From Paenibacillus andongensis (lineage in GTDB: Bacteria > Bacillota > Bacilli > Paenibacillales > NBRC-103111), in assembly GCF_025369935.1 (NCBI RefSeq), contig NZ_CP104467.1:2177001-2241000 (forward strand): 64,000 bases of DNA, given 5' to 3'. Positions 36,192 through 45,749 of the stretch are shown here, piece by piece. A model generated the notes under the pieces. It did not search any database. It saw nothing but the letters and a program-made list of their open reading frames with translations, and was not told where the DNA came from. Made by a program: the position numbers and the translations under genes. Numbering within the stretch: the stretch's first letter is position 1; each line of letters begins with the position of its first letter.

Positions 36192-37769
36192 ATGATTCAA
36201 AATCCTATTCTGCGTGGCTTCAACCCTGATGCGTCGATCATTCGGGTTGAAGATGATTACTATATTGCAACGTCCACCTTCGAATGGTTCCCTGGGGTGC
36301 TCATTCACCATTCTAAAGATTTAATGAATTGGCGACCTTTGACGCGTCCGTTGGATCGTGTAAGCCAGCTGGATCTGCGCGGTGTGCCTAGCTCAGGCGG
36401 CATATGGGCACCCTCCTTAAGCTACGACAACGGCACCTATTATCTGTGCTTTACGAATGTAGTAGGCAGAAAAGGCGTATATAAAGATCTGCACAACTAT
36501 ATCGTGACGGCGCCTACAATTGAAGGGCCGTGGTCAGAGCCGATCTACCTGAATGCCAGCGGTTTCGATCATTTTCTATTTCACGACACGGATGGCCGCA
36601 AGTATCTGTTTAATATGCAGTGGGATTTTCGCAAAAACAAAAATAGATTCGCAGGCATCGTCATGCAGGAGTTCTGTTTGGCTGAAGGCAAACTGATCGG
36701 TGAGATTAAGCTAATTACCAAAGGTACAGATTTGGGAGTTACGGAAGGGCCAATGGTGTATAAGAAGGATGGGTACTACTATTTGCTGGTAGCCGAAGGG
36801 GGAACGGGGCCAATGCACGCCGCAACCCTCATGCGCGCCACTTCCGTTGACGGTCCTTATGAAGTTGATCCGGAATACCCGATTATCACGACAAGAAATA
36901 CGCCAGAGCATCCTCTACAAAACGCAGGCCACGGTTCCTTGGTGGAAACGCAGCTCGGGGATTGGTACATGGTGTTTATTTGTTCCCGTCCCCTGCCGGA
37001 CGGCAATAAGCTCAGTCCGTTAGGGAGAGAAACCTCCCTTCAAAAAGTAGCATGGACGCCTGACGGCTGGCTGCAGCTGGCCGCAGGCGGTAAGCAGCCA
37101 CAGTTGCATATTCCTGAGACGAAGCTGACGCCACACCCGTTTGCGCCGGACCCGATCCGCGATGATTTTGACGAAACGAAGCTAAGCGTGCATTGGCACA
37201 CACTTCGCGTCCCGACTGACGAGTCATGGTTAAGCTTAACCGAGTCTCCTGGCTTCTTGAGACTGAAGGGAAGAGAGTCACTTACCTCCTTGCACAACCA
37301 AAGCCTCGTGGCAAGACGCATTCAAAGCTTCCGGTGCGAGATGGTGACAAGCATGGCGTTCGAACCAGAAGCTTTTACCCAAATGGCCGGTCTTGTGCTC
37401 TATTATGATGAGTCCGATCATTACTATCTGCGTATCTCCCATGATGAACAGCTCGGCAAACACCTGGCGATCATCGTTAGCGATCAGGGGCAGTATGATG
37501 AACTAGAGGCTTATGTACCGATTCCTAAAGGGGAGCGCATACAGCTCAAAGCAGCAATGAATTTCGATAAGATTCAATTCTTTTATCGTACAGATGATCA
37601 AGAGTGGCAGCATATCGGTCCGACGCTATACTCCGGAAATCTTGCCGACAGCTACCAACGTAAATTATCCTTTACCGGCGCATTCGTCGGGCTGTGCGCA
37701 CAGGATTTGAGAGGAACGCGCCTGCATGCGGACTTCGACTACTTTGATTACATGGAGCTGGATGCCTAG
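36192..37769 (+). CDS. GH43 beta-xylosidase-like enzyme (subfamily 11/12 type)
   Basis: The 525-residue protein has a five-bladed propeller (about 1-310) and a C-terminal beta-sandwich (about 330-525), the layout of Selenomonas-type beta-xylosidase/alpha-L-arabinofuranosidase. The catalytic triad is readable: base D13 in NPDASI, pKa modulator D126 in FDHFLF, and acid E185 in GVTEGPM. No signal peptide is present, so it trims imported oligosaccharides in the cytoplasm. ATG follows AAGGAG. The residue arrangement predicts removal of nonreducing xylose or arabinose. It is the last gene before the large secreted protein. Confidence 0.92.
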   Translation: MIQNPILRGFNPDASIIRVEDDYYIATSTFEWFPGVLIHHSKDLMNWRPLTRPLDRVSQLDLRGVPSSGGIWAPSLSYDNGTYYLCFTNVVGRKGVYKDLHNYIVTAPTIEGPWSEPIYLNASGFDHFLFHDTDGRKYLFNMQWDFRKNKNRFAGIVMQEFCLAEGKLIGEIKLITKGTDLGVTEGPMVYKKDGYYYLLVAEGGTGPMHAATLMRATSVDGPYEVDPEYPIITTRNTPEHPLQNAGHGSLVETQLGDWYMVFICSRPLPDGNKLSPLGRETSLQKVAWTPDGWLQLAAGGKQPQLHIPETKLTPHPFAPDPIRDDFDETKLSVHWHTLRVPTDESWLSLTESPGFLRLKGRESLTSLHNQSLVARRIQSFRCEMVTSMAFEPEAFTQMAGLVLYYDESDHYYLRISHDEQLGKHLAIIVSDQGQYDELEAYVPIPKGERIQLKAAMNFDKIQFFYRTDDQEWQHIGPTLYSGNLADSYQRKLSFTGAFVGLCAQDLRGTRLHADFDYFDYMELDA

Positions 37770-37811
37770 GTTTGAAACATCAGTGAGTAGAAGGTTGATT
37801 ATCAGAAGAAA

Positions 37812-37840
37812 TTGACAGCGCCTTCAAGCCGCAATGTACA
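37812..37840 (+). promoter_or_regulatory. Candidate promoter for the 2200-residue secreted protein gene
   Basis: A perfect TTGACA -35 (37812-37817) lies 17 bp from a poor -10, TGTACA (37835-37840), about 60 bp before the start codon. A weak -10 with a strong -35 may need an activator. No terminator is seen between this gene and the GH43 gene, so read-through is also possible. Confidence 0.35.
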
Positions 37841-37897
37841 AAGGATCCAAGCCTACGACGTTGTATGTGGACTCGTAAAACTTAAAGGAGGAAACAC

Positions 37898-40800
37898 ATG
37901 AAAACTGTATTTCATTTCGGAAAGATATGGATGCGTCTGTTAGCCGTACTTGTAGCAGTGAACATGGTTGCAACGCTTATGCCAATTGGGGCGGTTTCGG
38001 CTGCAGATACGACCGTCATCACAGGAAATCAAGTCGAAATTAACGAAACGATCACGGGCGGTTTTACTCACCCGGGCGTCGGCTTAACCAAGACCACACT
38101 GGAAACAATGAGAGCGGAGGTGCTCTCGCAACACGAACCTTGGTATTCCTATTATAAGGCAATGACGGTATCTTCAGCCTCTTCAAAAACGGTGAAGGCC
38201 GGCAATCAAAGCTCCTCGGATTCAACGAAACCGTCCATCGTTGCTTTTAACAGTCAAGGAGTTGAAGCGGTCTTTATAGCTGACAGTCTGAAGGCTTATA
38301 CCCAGGCGCTGATGTATTATATTACAGGCGATGAGACCTATCGGGCCAATGCCCTGCATATTATCCGCCTTTGGTCCCAGATGGATCCTGGGCAATACAC
38401 CCCTTATCAAGATGCGCATATTCATACGGGTATACCGCTCAACCGGATGGTAACTGCGGCGGAAATCTTGAGATATTCCAGTTATCAAACAGCATCTCTG
38501 CAGTGGACGGATCAAGATACGGATAATTTTACCAATAATCTGATTACGCCGATTATCGAAAAATATCAGCATAATAACAACTATTTCATGAATCAGCATA
38601 ATTATCCGCTCTTGGGAGCCATAGCGGGTTATATCTTTACCGATAACAGAGCGAGATACAACGAGGCTGTCGAATGGTTTACCGTGAATAAGACGGCTTT
38701 AGATCAGGGCTTCAATGGATCAGTTAAGCAGCTGTTCCGATTGGTTGATACGAATGCAATGACGGGCGAAAAATTAGCCCAACCTTACGTTCAACATGTA
38801 GAGATGGGTCGGGACCAGGCACATGGCGGCGGTGATTTGACGAATGCAGCCATCATATCGCGGATGCTTCTTGCCCAAGGCACCAAAGTCGATCCGGAGA
38901 ATGGAACCGTATCCACGAATAGCAATGCTGTAGGTCCGTATGAGTTTTTGAATGATCGGATTTTAGCGGCCGCCAACTATTTTTGGCAGTACATGCTCGG
39001 TTATGACACGCCGTGGACGCCGGTTCCTTATGCCATTTCACCAGATGGAGCTGTGAGAGGGATCTATCAAAAATTGGCGGATTCCTACAGAGGAAGGATG
39101 CTTACCGCTAACTTCTGGGATCTGTACTATTACTATACGTATGTCAAAGGGGTAAATATAGCGGAGAAGGCTCCATATTATTACGAAGCATTCACGAAGA
39201 GAATCCCATCCAATTCCTATTATAAAGGCAGCTTAAAAATCAATTGGGATAACATGGACGGCGGCGGCGACTTCTGGCTCTATTTACCGCAGGCGGCGGA
39301 AGCTGAAGGGGCTACCTTTCTCCCGAAGGAGCAACCAAGCGCAGCATTGGCAGAAATCGAAGACCGGTACACAGCATACGACAACAATACCGCAACGAAG
39401 CAAGAGGGAACTACCTCTTATGTGGAAACAAAGGCAACGGCAGAGGGAAGCAAACTGGTTGTACAGAACATGTCCTATCCCGACCGTACGAATTCCCTTC
39501 TCATAGGATTAAAGATTCGAACGAGCGGTGTGGCTACATTAGAGTTTAGTAAAGAAGTGGGCTCAACCCCGTACAATACACTGACGCTGCCGGATACAAA
39601 GGGTCAGTGGCAATATATCACCTATGACATGGGGATCAGTCATGTTTCCTACGGCCAGGTGGATCCTGATTACAACCTTCTTTATATGAAAGTGAAGGGA
39701 GACGGTACGACGGTTGACTTTGACCACTTCAATATACAAGCAGGCACACAGCTGACTCCGCCGGCATTTCAAGCGGGAAGTTTGGATTTGAATATCGTTG
39801 CCTATGTTGGGGAGTCTGTGACCTTGGACTTTGCCGCTACGGATTCAAGCGCCACAGATGTAATTGCTTATGAGCTTCAGAATGGCCCGAATGGTGCCCA
39901 ATTCAATACGAGTACCAGCGCATTTGCATGGCAGCCTACGCAAGCCGGAACGACTTCTTTTATCGTCGTTGTTTCTGACGGCACGACGGCTGCAGCCAAG
40001 AACGTTAACATTGTTGTTGCCAGCGACCGCGCGTCTGCCGTACAAGCGGCCATCACGCCATATCAACCAAATGAAACTTACACAACAGCGACATTGAATC
40101 AATATAATGCTGTATATAATGACACGATGAATCAGATTCAGACTGCGTCCGACGCGGCGTTCTATCAACAGTTGCTAAAACTGAGAAGCGCAGCAGAAAG
40201 TCTTCAATTGGTGACGCCATTATTATCCGATGAAAGCATGGACTATACTAATATTGTGACATCCACTTTCGGCAACTCGATTTCGCTGCTCGTGGATAAT
40301 AACAATAATACGTTCCCGGTCGCTGGTCTGGCGCCATATCCGAATTTGTACCATATCATGGATTTCGGGCCGGATTATAAGGTTTCAGCAACGGCTTTCG
40401 GCATTCAGGGCCGAATGAATTTTGTGGATCGTTCGGCAGGCTCGGTGGTATTCGGGTCCAATGACAAGGAAAACTGGACGCGTCTGACGCCGAGTGAAGC
40501 ACCATTTATCGATGACATGGCAACACTAGCTGTCGACGATGCGAACAAAAATCAGCAATTCCGATTCATCAAAATCGAAGAAATTCATCCACAGCCTGAC
40601 GTTATTCATAATAGCGTTCAAAACTTCCTTGAGCTCGGCGAATTCAGAATCTACGGGCAACGTTATGAAACGAATAATAAGATTCAGTCCATTTCGATCG
40701 GTTCGGATCAAAGTGTCGGCGGCAAAATCGTGATCGGTAACACGGCAAAGGTAACCATCCAAGCCAAAGAGCCGATTCAGAACGTACAGGTCAGCATCCA

Positions 40801-43800
40801 AGGCAAAGATGCGGCAGTAAACACGCAGGACAATCTAAACTGGACCGCAACTGCAGTCATGGATGGATCTGTACAAACGGGTGCAGTCCAATTTACGGTC
40901 GATTACCAAAGGAACGACGGAACGAACGGTGATACAGCATTTCTGACAACCGACAACTCCAAGCTGTACCTTGTTGATCCGGTAAATTTCATTAATGTTC
41001 CCATGCTGGCAACCGTTACAGCTTCACACGCGCAGTTCCCTGGCACCGGTTTATCGAAGGAGCAGGTAGGGTATTTATTGTTTGACAGCAATACAGCTAC
41101 TTATGGGGACTTAAATTCCGGTTCCGGTTCCTATTACACGATAGACTTCGGAGCAGACGCTTCTGTTAAGTTCAACGATATTTTCCTCATGCCAAGAGCA
41201 TCATTCCCAGGCAGAATGGATGGTATGATTGTTCAAGGCTCGAACGATAATGTCAATTGGAAGAGTCTTACGAGCACTGCTGCCGGCTCGCAGGCAAACG
41301 CATGGACCGTTCTTAAAGTGAATGGAACGTCGGATCAAAGTTACCGTTATTTCAGACTGTATAACAGTAACGCGTGGTATGGAAACGCAGCGGAAGTTGA
41401 ATTTTATGGTGAATATCGTGCAACGGCTGCTAAACTTGCTTCCACAATAACAAGCGTAGAGGCTCCTGCACAGGATGCAGCAAGTTTAAAGCTGCCAACA
41501 GTTCCAAAAGGTTATACAATAGCAATAAAATCAGCAACGCCTGCCGGAATTATCGGAACGGATGGTGCAATCGCAAAACCTGCTGCTGACACATTTGTAT
41601 CTGTGGTATTTAGCCTAACAAAGACGGCAGATGGTACAACAGCGGATACGGGCAGCATCGCCACTTTGGTACCGGGAGTGACAACAGCTGAAAAAATAAA
41701 CGTTTCAACGCTGGCAACAGTTATAGCTTCCGATAAGCAATTCCCCGGTACCGGTTTGTCGAAGGAGCAGGTAGGGTATTTGTTGTTTGATGGCAATATA
41801 GCTACTTATGGGGACTTGAATACCGGAGCCGGTTCCTACTACACGGTAGACTTTGGAGCAAACGCGTCTATTAAGCTGAGCGGAATTAAACTCATGCCAA
41901 GAGCATTGCAAAGCGGAAGGCTGAATGGACTCATTGTTCAAGGCTCCAACGATAATAGCAGTTGGTCAAACCTTACCCAAGCAGTAACAGCAGCGAAGGA
42001 TAATTCATGGACCGAAATAAGATATGATAAGCTTTTGAATCATAATGGTTACCGTTATTTGAGGCTGTATAATAGCTCCGCTTGGTTTGGCAACGTAGCG
42101 GAAGTTGAATTTTATGGATATTATGATTTCAATGCAGTTTCCAAGGTGCTTGCACAGGACGGCTATACTAAGGGAAGCTACTACTTATACCTGAAGGAAA
42201 TAGAACGGATTAATAACTCAGTAATCCAGCCGGGTGCCGACAAAGCGGCGCTTCTGGGCGATCTTTATCGGGCTCAAGGGCTGCTGGTAGCTGTGAATAC
42301 CATTTATCCGAAAATCACCGTTACCTCTTCGATGGTAGTAGCTTCCACTAGTGCAACGGATGGTAAGGACGCTGCGACAAACGGATGGCGCGCTTTTGAT
42401 GGTAATACGAGCACGTTCCCTGACACCACAACCGCAGCTGGTTGGGCACGCGTCGATTTGGGTGCAGGTAATGTAAAAGTGCTCGGCAGCATTCGGTATA
42501 TGCCGAGAAACGGTCAGGCTTCCCGTATGAATGGAGCGCTGATCCAAGGCTCCAACGACGGTAGCAACTTTGATACCTTGTATACGATAAGCGGCGTTAG
42601 CGATATTAAATGGTATACGCAAACGATTACCAGCAGCACGGCATACCGTTTTTTGCGCTATTATACGCCTAACGGCTTTGCCAATGTCAGCGAGATGGAG
42701 TTCTATGAGAAGATTGTCGATCGTACGCTGCTCACGCTCTTGCTTACTCAAGCAGATGCAGTTGTCGCCGACCATTATACCGCCGAAAGCTATACGTCGT
42801 TCCAAACTGTGGTAACGAATGCGAAATCGGTTGCTGCTGACGCGACCCAGACCGCAGTTGATGCAGCCGCCGACAGCCTGTCGACAGCGTTGAACAGCTT
42901 GATCTATAAGATCGAGCCTTCCGTGAATCCCGCCGCACCAAATGGGTTAAACGGTTGGTACACGATCCCAGTGAGCATCACGTTATCCACCTACGGGAAT
43001 GCGGAATATAATCTGAACGGCGAAGCCGCATGGCTTTCCTATGCATCTCCGATCACATTGGAGCAGGACGGCAACTATACCCTCAATTATCGGTTGAAGG
43101 ATTCTGCAACCGTCCAAACAATCAAGGTAAACATCGACAGGACCGCTCCGGCAGATGCTACTTTTACTACGGATAATACGCCGGACAACGCCAAGGTTGC
43201 CGTCACAATCAGTTACCCGGATGATGCTGTCATGAAGGAATACAAAGTGGGTGATAACGGTACATGGACAACGTATACAGAGCCTTGTATCGTTAACGAC
43301 AATGAAACGCTGTACGCAAGAGGAACGGATGCCGCAGGCAACGTCTCCAATGTAACGAGTTACACGGTCAGCATTATCGATAAGACGCCACCTGCGGACG
43401 CAACCTTCGTTGTAGACATTACAGCACCGACCAACCACGATGTTTCCGTAACGATCAACTATCCGGCGGACGCGGCAGTCAAGGAATACAAACTGGACGC
43501 AAGCGGCACATGGACAGCATACGGTGCTCCTGTAGTTGTTTCCGGGAATGTGACGGTATATGCAAAAGCAACGGATGCTGCGGGCAATGTATCAAATGTA
43601 ACCCAATATGCGGTCGGCAATATCGATCATATAGCGCCTGCCGATGCAATCTTAGCTGTAGATACGACAGCTCCGACCAACCAAGGTGTCACCGTAACGA
43701 TCAGCTTTCCGGCCGACGCGGCATTGAAGGAATACAAAATGGGCGCAAGCGGCACTTGGACAGCGTACGCCGCACCAGTCGTTGTTTCCGACAATGACAC

Positions 43801-44500
43801 GGTGTATGCAAGAGGAACCGATGCTGTAGGCAATGTATCAAATGTGACGAGCATGACCGTAAGCAACATTTATAAGATTGCCCCTGTCACTGCCGCAACG
43901 CTTAATCCGGCAGCGCCCAACGGCAAGATCAGCTGGTACACGACGGATGTTACCGTAAGCTTATCCGTATATGCTAGTGTATACGGTGGAGCAGTGACAA
44001 CCGAATATCAATTGAATGACGGTGCTTGGATTACCTACACGGGTTCCATTCCTGCCTTCGGTGAAGGGACTTATAAGTTCAGTTACCGCAGCACGGATCA
44101 AGCAGGCAATGTCGAACAGCTCAAAACCGTCGAGTTTAAGGTTGACAAGTCGGCGCCAGCATTAACCGTTCAATTGGATAAGACGTCAATATGGCCGGCT
44201 AATCATAAAATAGTGACAATCAATGCCATTCTGAATTCGAGCGATGCTGTATCGGGTGTTGATTCCGTGGTGTTAACCTCAATCACGAGCAACCAACCGG
44301 ATAGCGGTAAAGGCGACATTCAGGCTAATTTCGGTACAGCTGCCACATCTTTTAGTTTACGTGCAGAAAAAGGGCGAATCTATACGATCAACTACACAGC
44401 AACTGACAAGGCGGGCAACAAAACAGTTACTTCCGTAACCGTGACCGTGCCTCATGATCAGTCTGGAAATGGTAATAACAATCAATCAGGAAATCATTAA
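37898..44500 (+). CDS. Giant secreted multidomain protein with alginate-lyase-superfamily (PL38-like) catalytic domain
   Basis: The 2200-residue protein starts after AAAGGAGG with a signal peptide (helix LLAVLVAVNMVATLMPIG, likely cleaved after VSA at 35). An (alpha/alpha) toroid domain covers about 50-470 and carries HNYPLLGAIAGY and VEMGRDQAHGGG, as in alginate-lyase-superfamily and PL38 lyases. Then follow a beta-sandwich (490-615), an Ig-like domain (620-708), a helical spacer, four F5/8-type-C (CBM32-like) domains at about 780-925, 1034-1174, 1269-1409 and 1470-1604, a FIVAR-like helical repeat (1606-1670), OmpL47/Ig-like repeats (1676-2085) and a final Ig-like domain. There is no SLH or LPXTG anchor. 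The likely role is extracellular depolymerisation of a uronate-containing glycan while the F5/8 domains bind it. Confidence 0.87.
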   Translation: MKTVFHFGKIWMRLLAVLVAVNMVATLMPIGAVSAADTTVITGNQVEINETITGGFTHPGVGLTKTTLETMRAEVLSQHEPWYSYYKAMTVSSASSKTVKAGNQSSSDSTKPSIVAFNSQGVEAVFIADSLKAYTQALMYYITGDETYRANALHIIRLWSQMDPGQYTPYQDAHIHTGIPLNRMVTAAEILRYSSYQTASLQWTDQDTDNFTNNLITPIIEKYQHNNNYFMNQHNYPLLGAIAGYIFTDNRARYNEAVEWFTVNKTALDQGFNGSVKQLFRLVDTNAMTGEKLAQPYVQHVEMGRDQAHGGGDLTNAAIISRMLLAQGTKVDPENGTVSTNSNAVGPYEFLNDRILAAANYFWQYMLGYDTPWTPVPYAISPDGAVRGIYQKLADSYRGRMLTANFWDLYYYYTYVKGVNIAEKAPYYYEAFTKRIPSNSYYKGSLKINWDNMDGGGDFWLYLPQAAEAEGATFLPKEQPSAALAEIEDRYTAYDNNTATKQEGTTSYVETKATAEGSKLVVQNMSYPDRTNSLLIGLKIRTSGVATLEFSKEVGSTPYNTLTLPDTKGQWQYITYDMGISHVSYGQVDPDYNLLYMKVKGDGTTVDFDHFNIQAGTQLTPPAFQAGSLDLNIVAYVGESVTLDFAATDSSATDVIAYELQNGPNGAQFNTSTSAFAWQPTQAGTTSFIVVVSDGTTAAAKNVNIVVASDRASAVQAAITPYQPNETYTTATLNQYNAVYNDTMNQIQTASDAAFYQQLLKLRSAAESLQLVTPLLSDESMDYTNIVTSTFGNSISLLVDNNNNTFPVAGLAPYPNLYHIMDFGPDYKVSATAFGIQGRMNFVDRSAGSVVFGSNDKENWTRLTPSEAPFIDDMATLAVDDANKNQQFRFIKIEEIHPQPDVIHNSVQNFLELGEFRIYGQRYETNNKIQSISIGSDQSVGGKIVIGNTAKVTIQAKEPIQNVQVSIQGKDAAVNTQDNLNWTATAVMDGSVQTGAVQFTVDYQRNDGTNGDTAFLTTDNSKLYLVDPVNFINVPMLATVTASHAQFPGTGLSKEQVGYLLFDSNTATYGDLNSGSGSYYTIDFGADASVKFNDIFLMPRASFPGRMDGMIVQGSNDNVNWKSLTSTAAGSQANAWTVLKVNGTSDQSYRYFRLYNSNAWYGNAAEVEFYGEYRATAAKLASTITSVEAPAQDAASLKLPTVPKGYTIAIKSATPAGIIGTDGAIAKPAADTFVSVVFSLTKTADGTTADTGSIATLVPGVTTAEKINVSTLATVIASDKQFPGTGLSKEQVGYLLFDGNIATYGDLNTGAGSYYTVDFGANASIKLSGIKLMPRALQSGRLNGLIVQGSNDNSSWSNLTQAVTAAKDNSWTEIRYDKLLNHNGYRYLRLYNSSAWFGNVAEVEFYGYYDFNAVSKVLAQDGYTKGSYYLYLKEIERINNSVIQPGADKAALLGDLYRAQGLLVAVNTIYPKITVTSSMVVASTSATDGKDAATNGWRAFDGNTSTFPDTTTAAGWARVDLGAGNVKVLGSIRYMPRNGQASRMNGALIQGSNDGSNFDTLYTISGVSDIKWYTQTITSSTAYRFLRYYTPNGFANVSEMEFYEKIVDRTLLTLLLTQADAVVADHYTAESYTSFQTVVTNAKSVAADATQTAVDAAADSLSTALNSLIYKIEPSVNPAAPNGLNGWYTIPVSITLSTYGNAEYNLNGEAAWLSYASPITLEQDGNYTLNYRLKDSATVQTIKVNIDRTAPADATFTTDNTPDNAKVAVTISYPDDAVMKEYKVGDNGTWTTYTEPCIVNDNETLYARGTDAAGNVSNVTSYTVSIIDKTPPADATFVVDITAPTNHDVSVTINYPADAAVKEYKLDASGTWTAYGAPVVVSGNVTVYAKATDAAGNVSNVTQYAVGNIDHIAPADAILAVDTTAPTNQGVTVTISFPADAALKEYKMGASGTWTAYAAPVVVSDNDTVYARGTDAVGNVSNVTSMTVSNIYKIAPVTAATLNPAAPNGKISWYTTDVTVSLSVYASVYGGAVTTEYQLNDGAWITYTGSIPAFGEGTYKFSYRSTDQAGNVEQLKTVEFKVDKSAPALTVQLDKTSIWPANHKIVTINAILNSSDAVSGVDSVVLTSITSNQPDSGKGDIQANFGTAATSFSLRAEKGRIYTINYTATDKAGNKTVTSVTVTVPHDQSGNGNNNQSGNH
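41010..42145 (+). repeat. Direct duplication of an F5/8-type-C domain within the giant gene
   Basis: Two nearly identical DNA blocks begin at about 41010 and 41715 (offset 705 bp, 235 codons). Both contain the coding for GTGLSKEQVGYLLF followed by ATYGDLN, with long exact matches around 41056-41083 and 41761-41788. The sequence between them encodes a shorter linker domain. Confidence 0.88.
43138..43875 (+). repeat. Three tandem 81-82-codon OmpL47-like repeats
   Basis: Three copies start near 43138, 43381 and 43627 (period about 243-246 bp). Each encodes a stretch with PADA, then YPADA or a variant, KEYK, SGTWTAY or a variant, and TDAAGNVSNVT. Copies two and three are more alike than copy one, which points to recent expansion. 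Confidence 0.85.
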
Positions 44501-44595
44501 GAAGCGTACTTCTTTCGGGTGGAAGGCCATGCGCCTTCCTCCCTATAAAAGTGGAACCGATAAGTTCTGCCAACAAATAAAAGAGCGCAAAACAA

Positions 44596-44645
44596 GAGCC
44601 ACGGAGGGATACTGATAATCCCTTTGGGGCTCATTTCATTTGTAT
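44596..44645 (+). terminator. Terminator after the giant gene
   Basis: GAGCC (44596-44600) with inner GGGAT pairs with ATCCC and GGCTC (to 44632), followed by ATTTCATTTG. It ends the plus-strand unit facing the AraC gene; the gap 44501-44752 holds nothing else recognised. Confidence 0.7.
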
Positions 44646-44752
44646 TCCCGGAATGACTTGGGGTAAAGTCGGTTGCTTCTGACACGGATCCAAGAGCAGG
44701 TTATTTGCTTATTTTGTTTACGGATGATTTTTTGGTAAATCCCCAACCATTT

Positions 44753-45622
44753 TTATCGATAAAAATGATTCATATAAGAGGAAGGCGATTCACCCAAAAC
44801 TTTTTTGAACACTCTGGTAAAATAGAACGGGTTTTGAAATCCGAGTCGTTGGCTAATTTCCGAGATATTCAAAGTGGTGGTACGCATTAGATGCAGCGCT
44901 TTGTTCATTCTTAGGCGGGTATGCGCTTCAATAACGGTTTGTCCGGTTGTTTTGGCGAAAGTTGCAGAGATATGGCTGTAATTCAAATTCATGTATTCAC
45001 TTAACCGTTTGGAGTCAAATTCCTCTTCGGCATGCCAGCTCAAATACTCCATGATTCGTCCTACATGGGCTTCTGCTTTTCCCGGCATTTTCGCTTTATC
45101 CATATTCGCTGCCGAGTGATGCAAGCTTAAGAATAGCTGGTAGGCATGCAAGCAGATTTCCGTCATCCGGTTAGGCCTTTGCTTGCGGCTGCTTTCGATC
45201 AAGGACTTCAAACGGTCTTCGGTTGTATGGTGAAGCGCAGCTGTTCCGAATTTAGGCATCTGAAGCACGTGTTGATAATGCTCGGGGAAATAGTAGTCCA
45301 GCTCGGAAATAGCGGACTGCCGTTTATATTCGATTCGTTCATCGACGATCGTTGTAAAGTGAATCCAATACCAGGTCGTTCCGGGAAGCGTCTCGGGCCG
45401 GCCCCAATGATGCACCCCCTTCTTCAAAAACAAGTGTTCATTTTCCCCCACAACGTAGTCGTTCTCTTCCTCCGTGACCTGCATGCTCCCTTTGGCGACG
45501 AATAGAAAGACATCGTAATCAAGCATCCGATCCGGATGAGAATACCAGTCCTGAGTTCGGTTGCTGCCAATATCCCGGATTAGTGGGAACCTGTCCGCTG
45601 TTAGATAAATGTTCCGGTCCAT
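44753..45622 (-). CDS. AraC-family regulator with cupin-type sensor domain
   Basis: The 289-residue start at ATG 45622 (MDRNIYLTADRF) follows GGGGGGGAGCAAGG; the longer frame to 45685 lacks a ribosome site. Residues about 1-150 form a cupin-like effector domain (YDVFLFVAKGSMQVTEEENDYVVGENEHLFL), and about 185-289 the double helix-turn-helix with LNISEISQRLGFQNPFYFTRVFKKVLG. It is divergent from the GH127 gene with 127 bp between starts and convergent with the giant gene, so it probably regulates GH127 in response to a sugar bound by the cupin. Confidence 0.92.
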   Translation of the reverse strand: MDRNIYLTADRFPLIRDIGSNRTQDWYSHPDRMLDYDVFLFVAKGSMQVTEEENDYVVGENEHLFLKKGVHHWGRPETLPGTTWYWIHFTTIVDERIEYKRQSAISELDYYFPEHYQHVLQMPKFGTAALHHTTEDRLKSLIESSRKQRPNRMTEICLHAYQLFLSLHHSAANMDKAKMPGKAEAHVGRIMEYLSWHAEEEFDSKRLSEYMNLNYSHISATFAKTTGQTVIEAHTRLRMNKALHLMRTTTLNISEISQRLGFQNPFYFTRVFKKVLGESPSSYMNHFYR

Positions 45623-45749
45623 CCTTGCTCCCCCCCCATCCTTGATTTTGCCAAAAAAAGTGTAGGTAATAAAAATAAAATGCATTCAAAGCTTGTGTTC
45701 ATACGATTATTATATGTATTGTACATCAAAAAAAGAGAGAGGTATAAGT

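Noticed and set aside
42218-42805. 195-codon minus-strand frame within the giant secreted protein gene
   Set aside because: It lies antisense to repeat-rich coding DNA; open antisense frames are expected there and no domain is visible.
43138-43875. CRISPR-like array
   Set aside because: The repeats are about 245 bp coding repeats in frame within a secreted protein, not short repeats with unique spacers.
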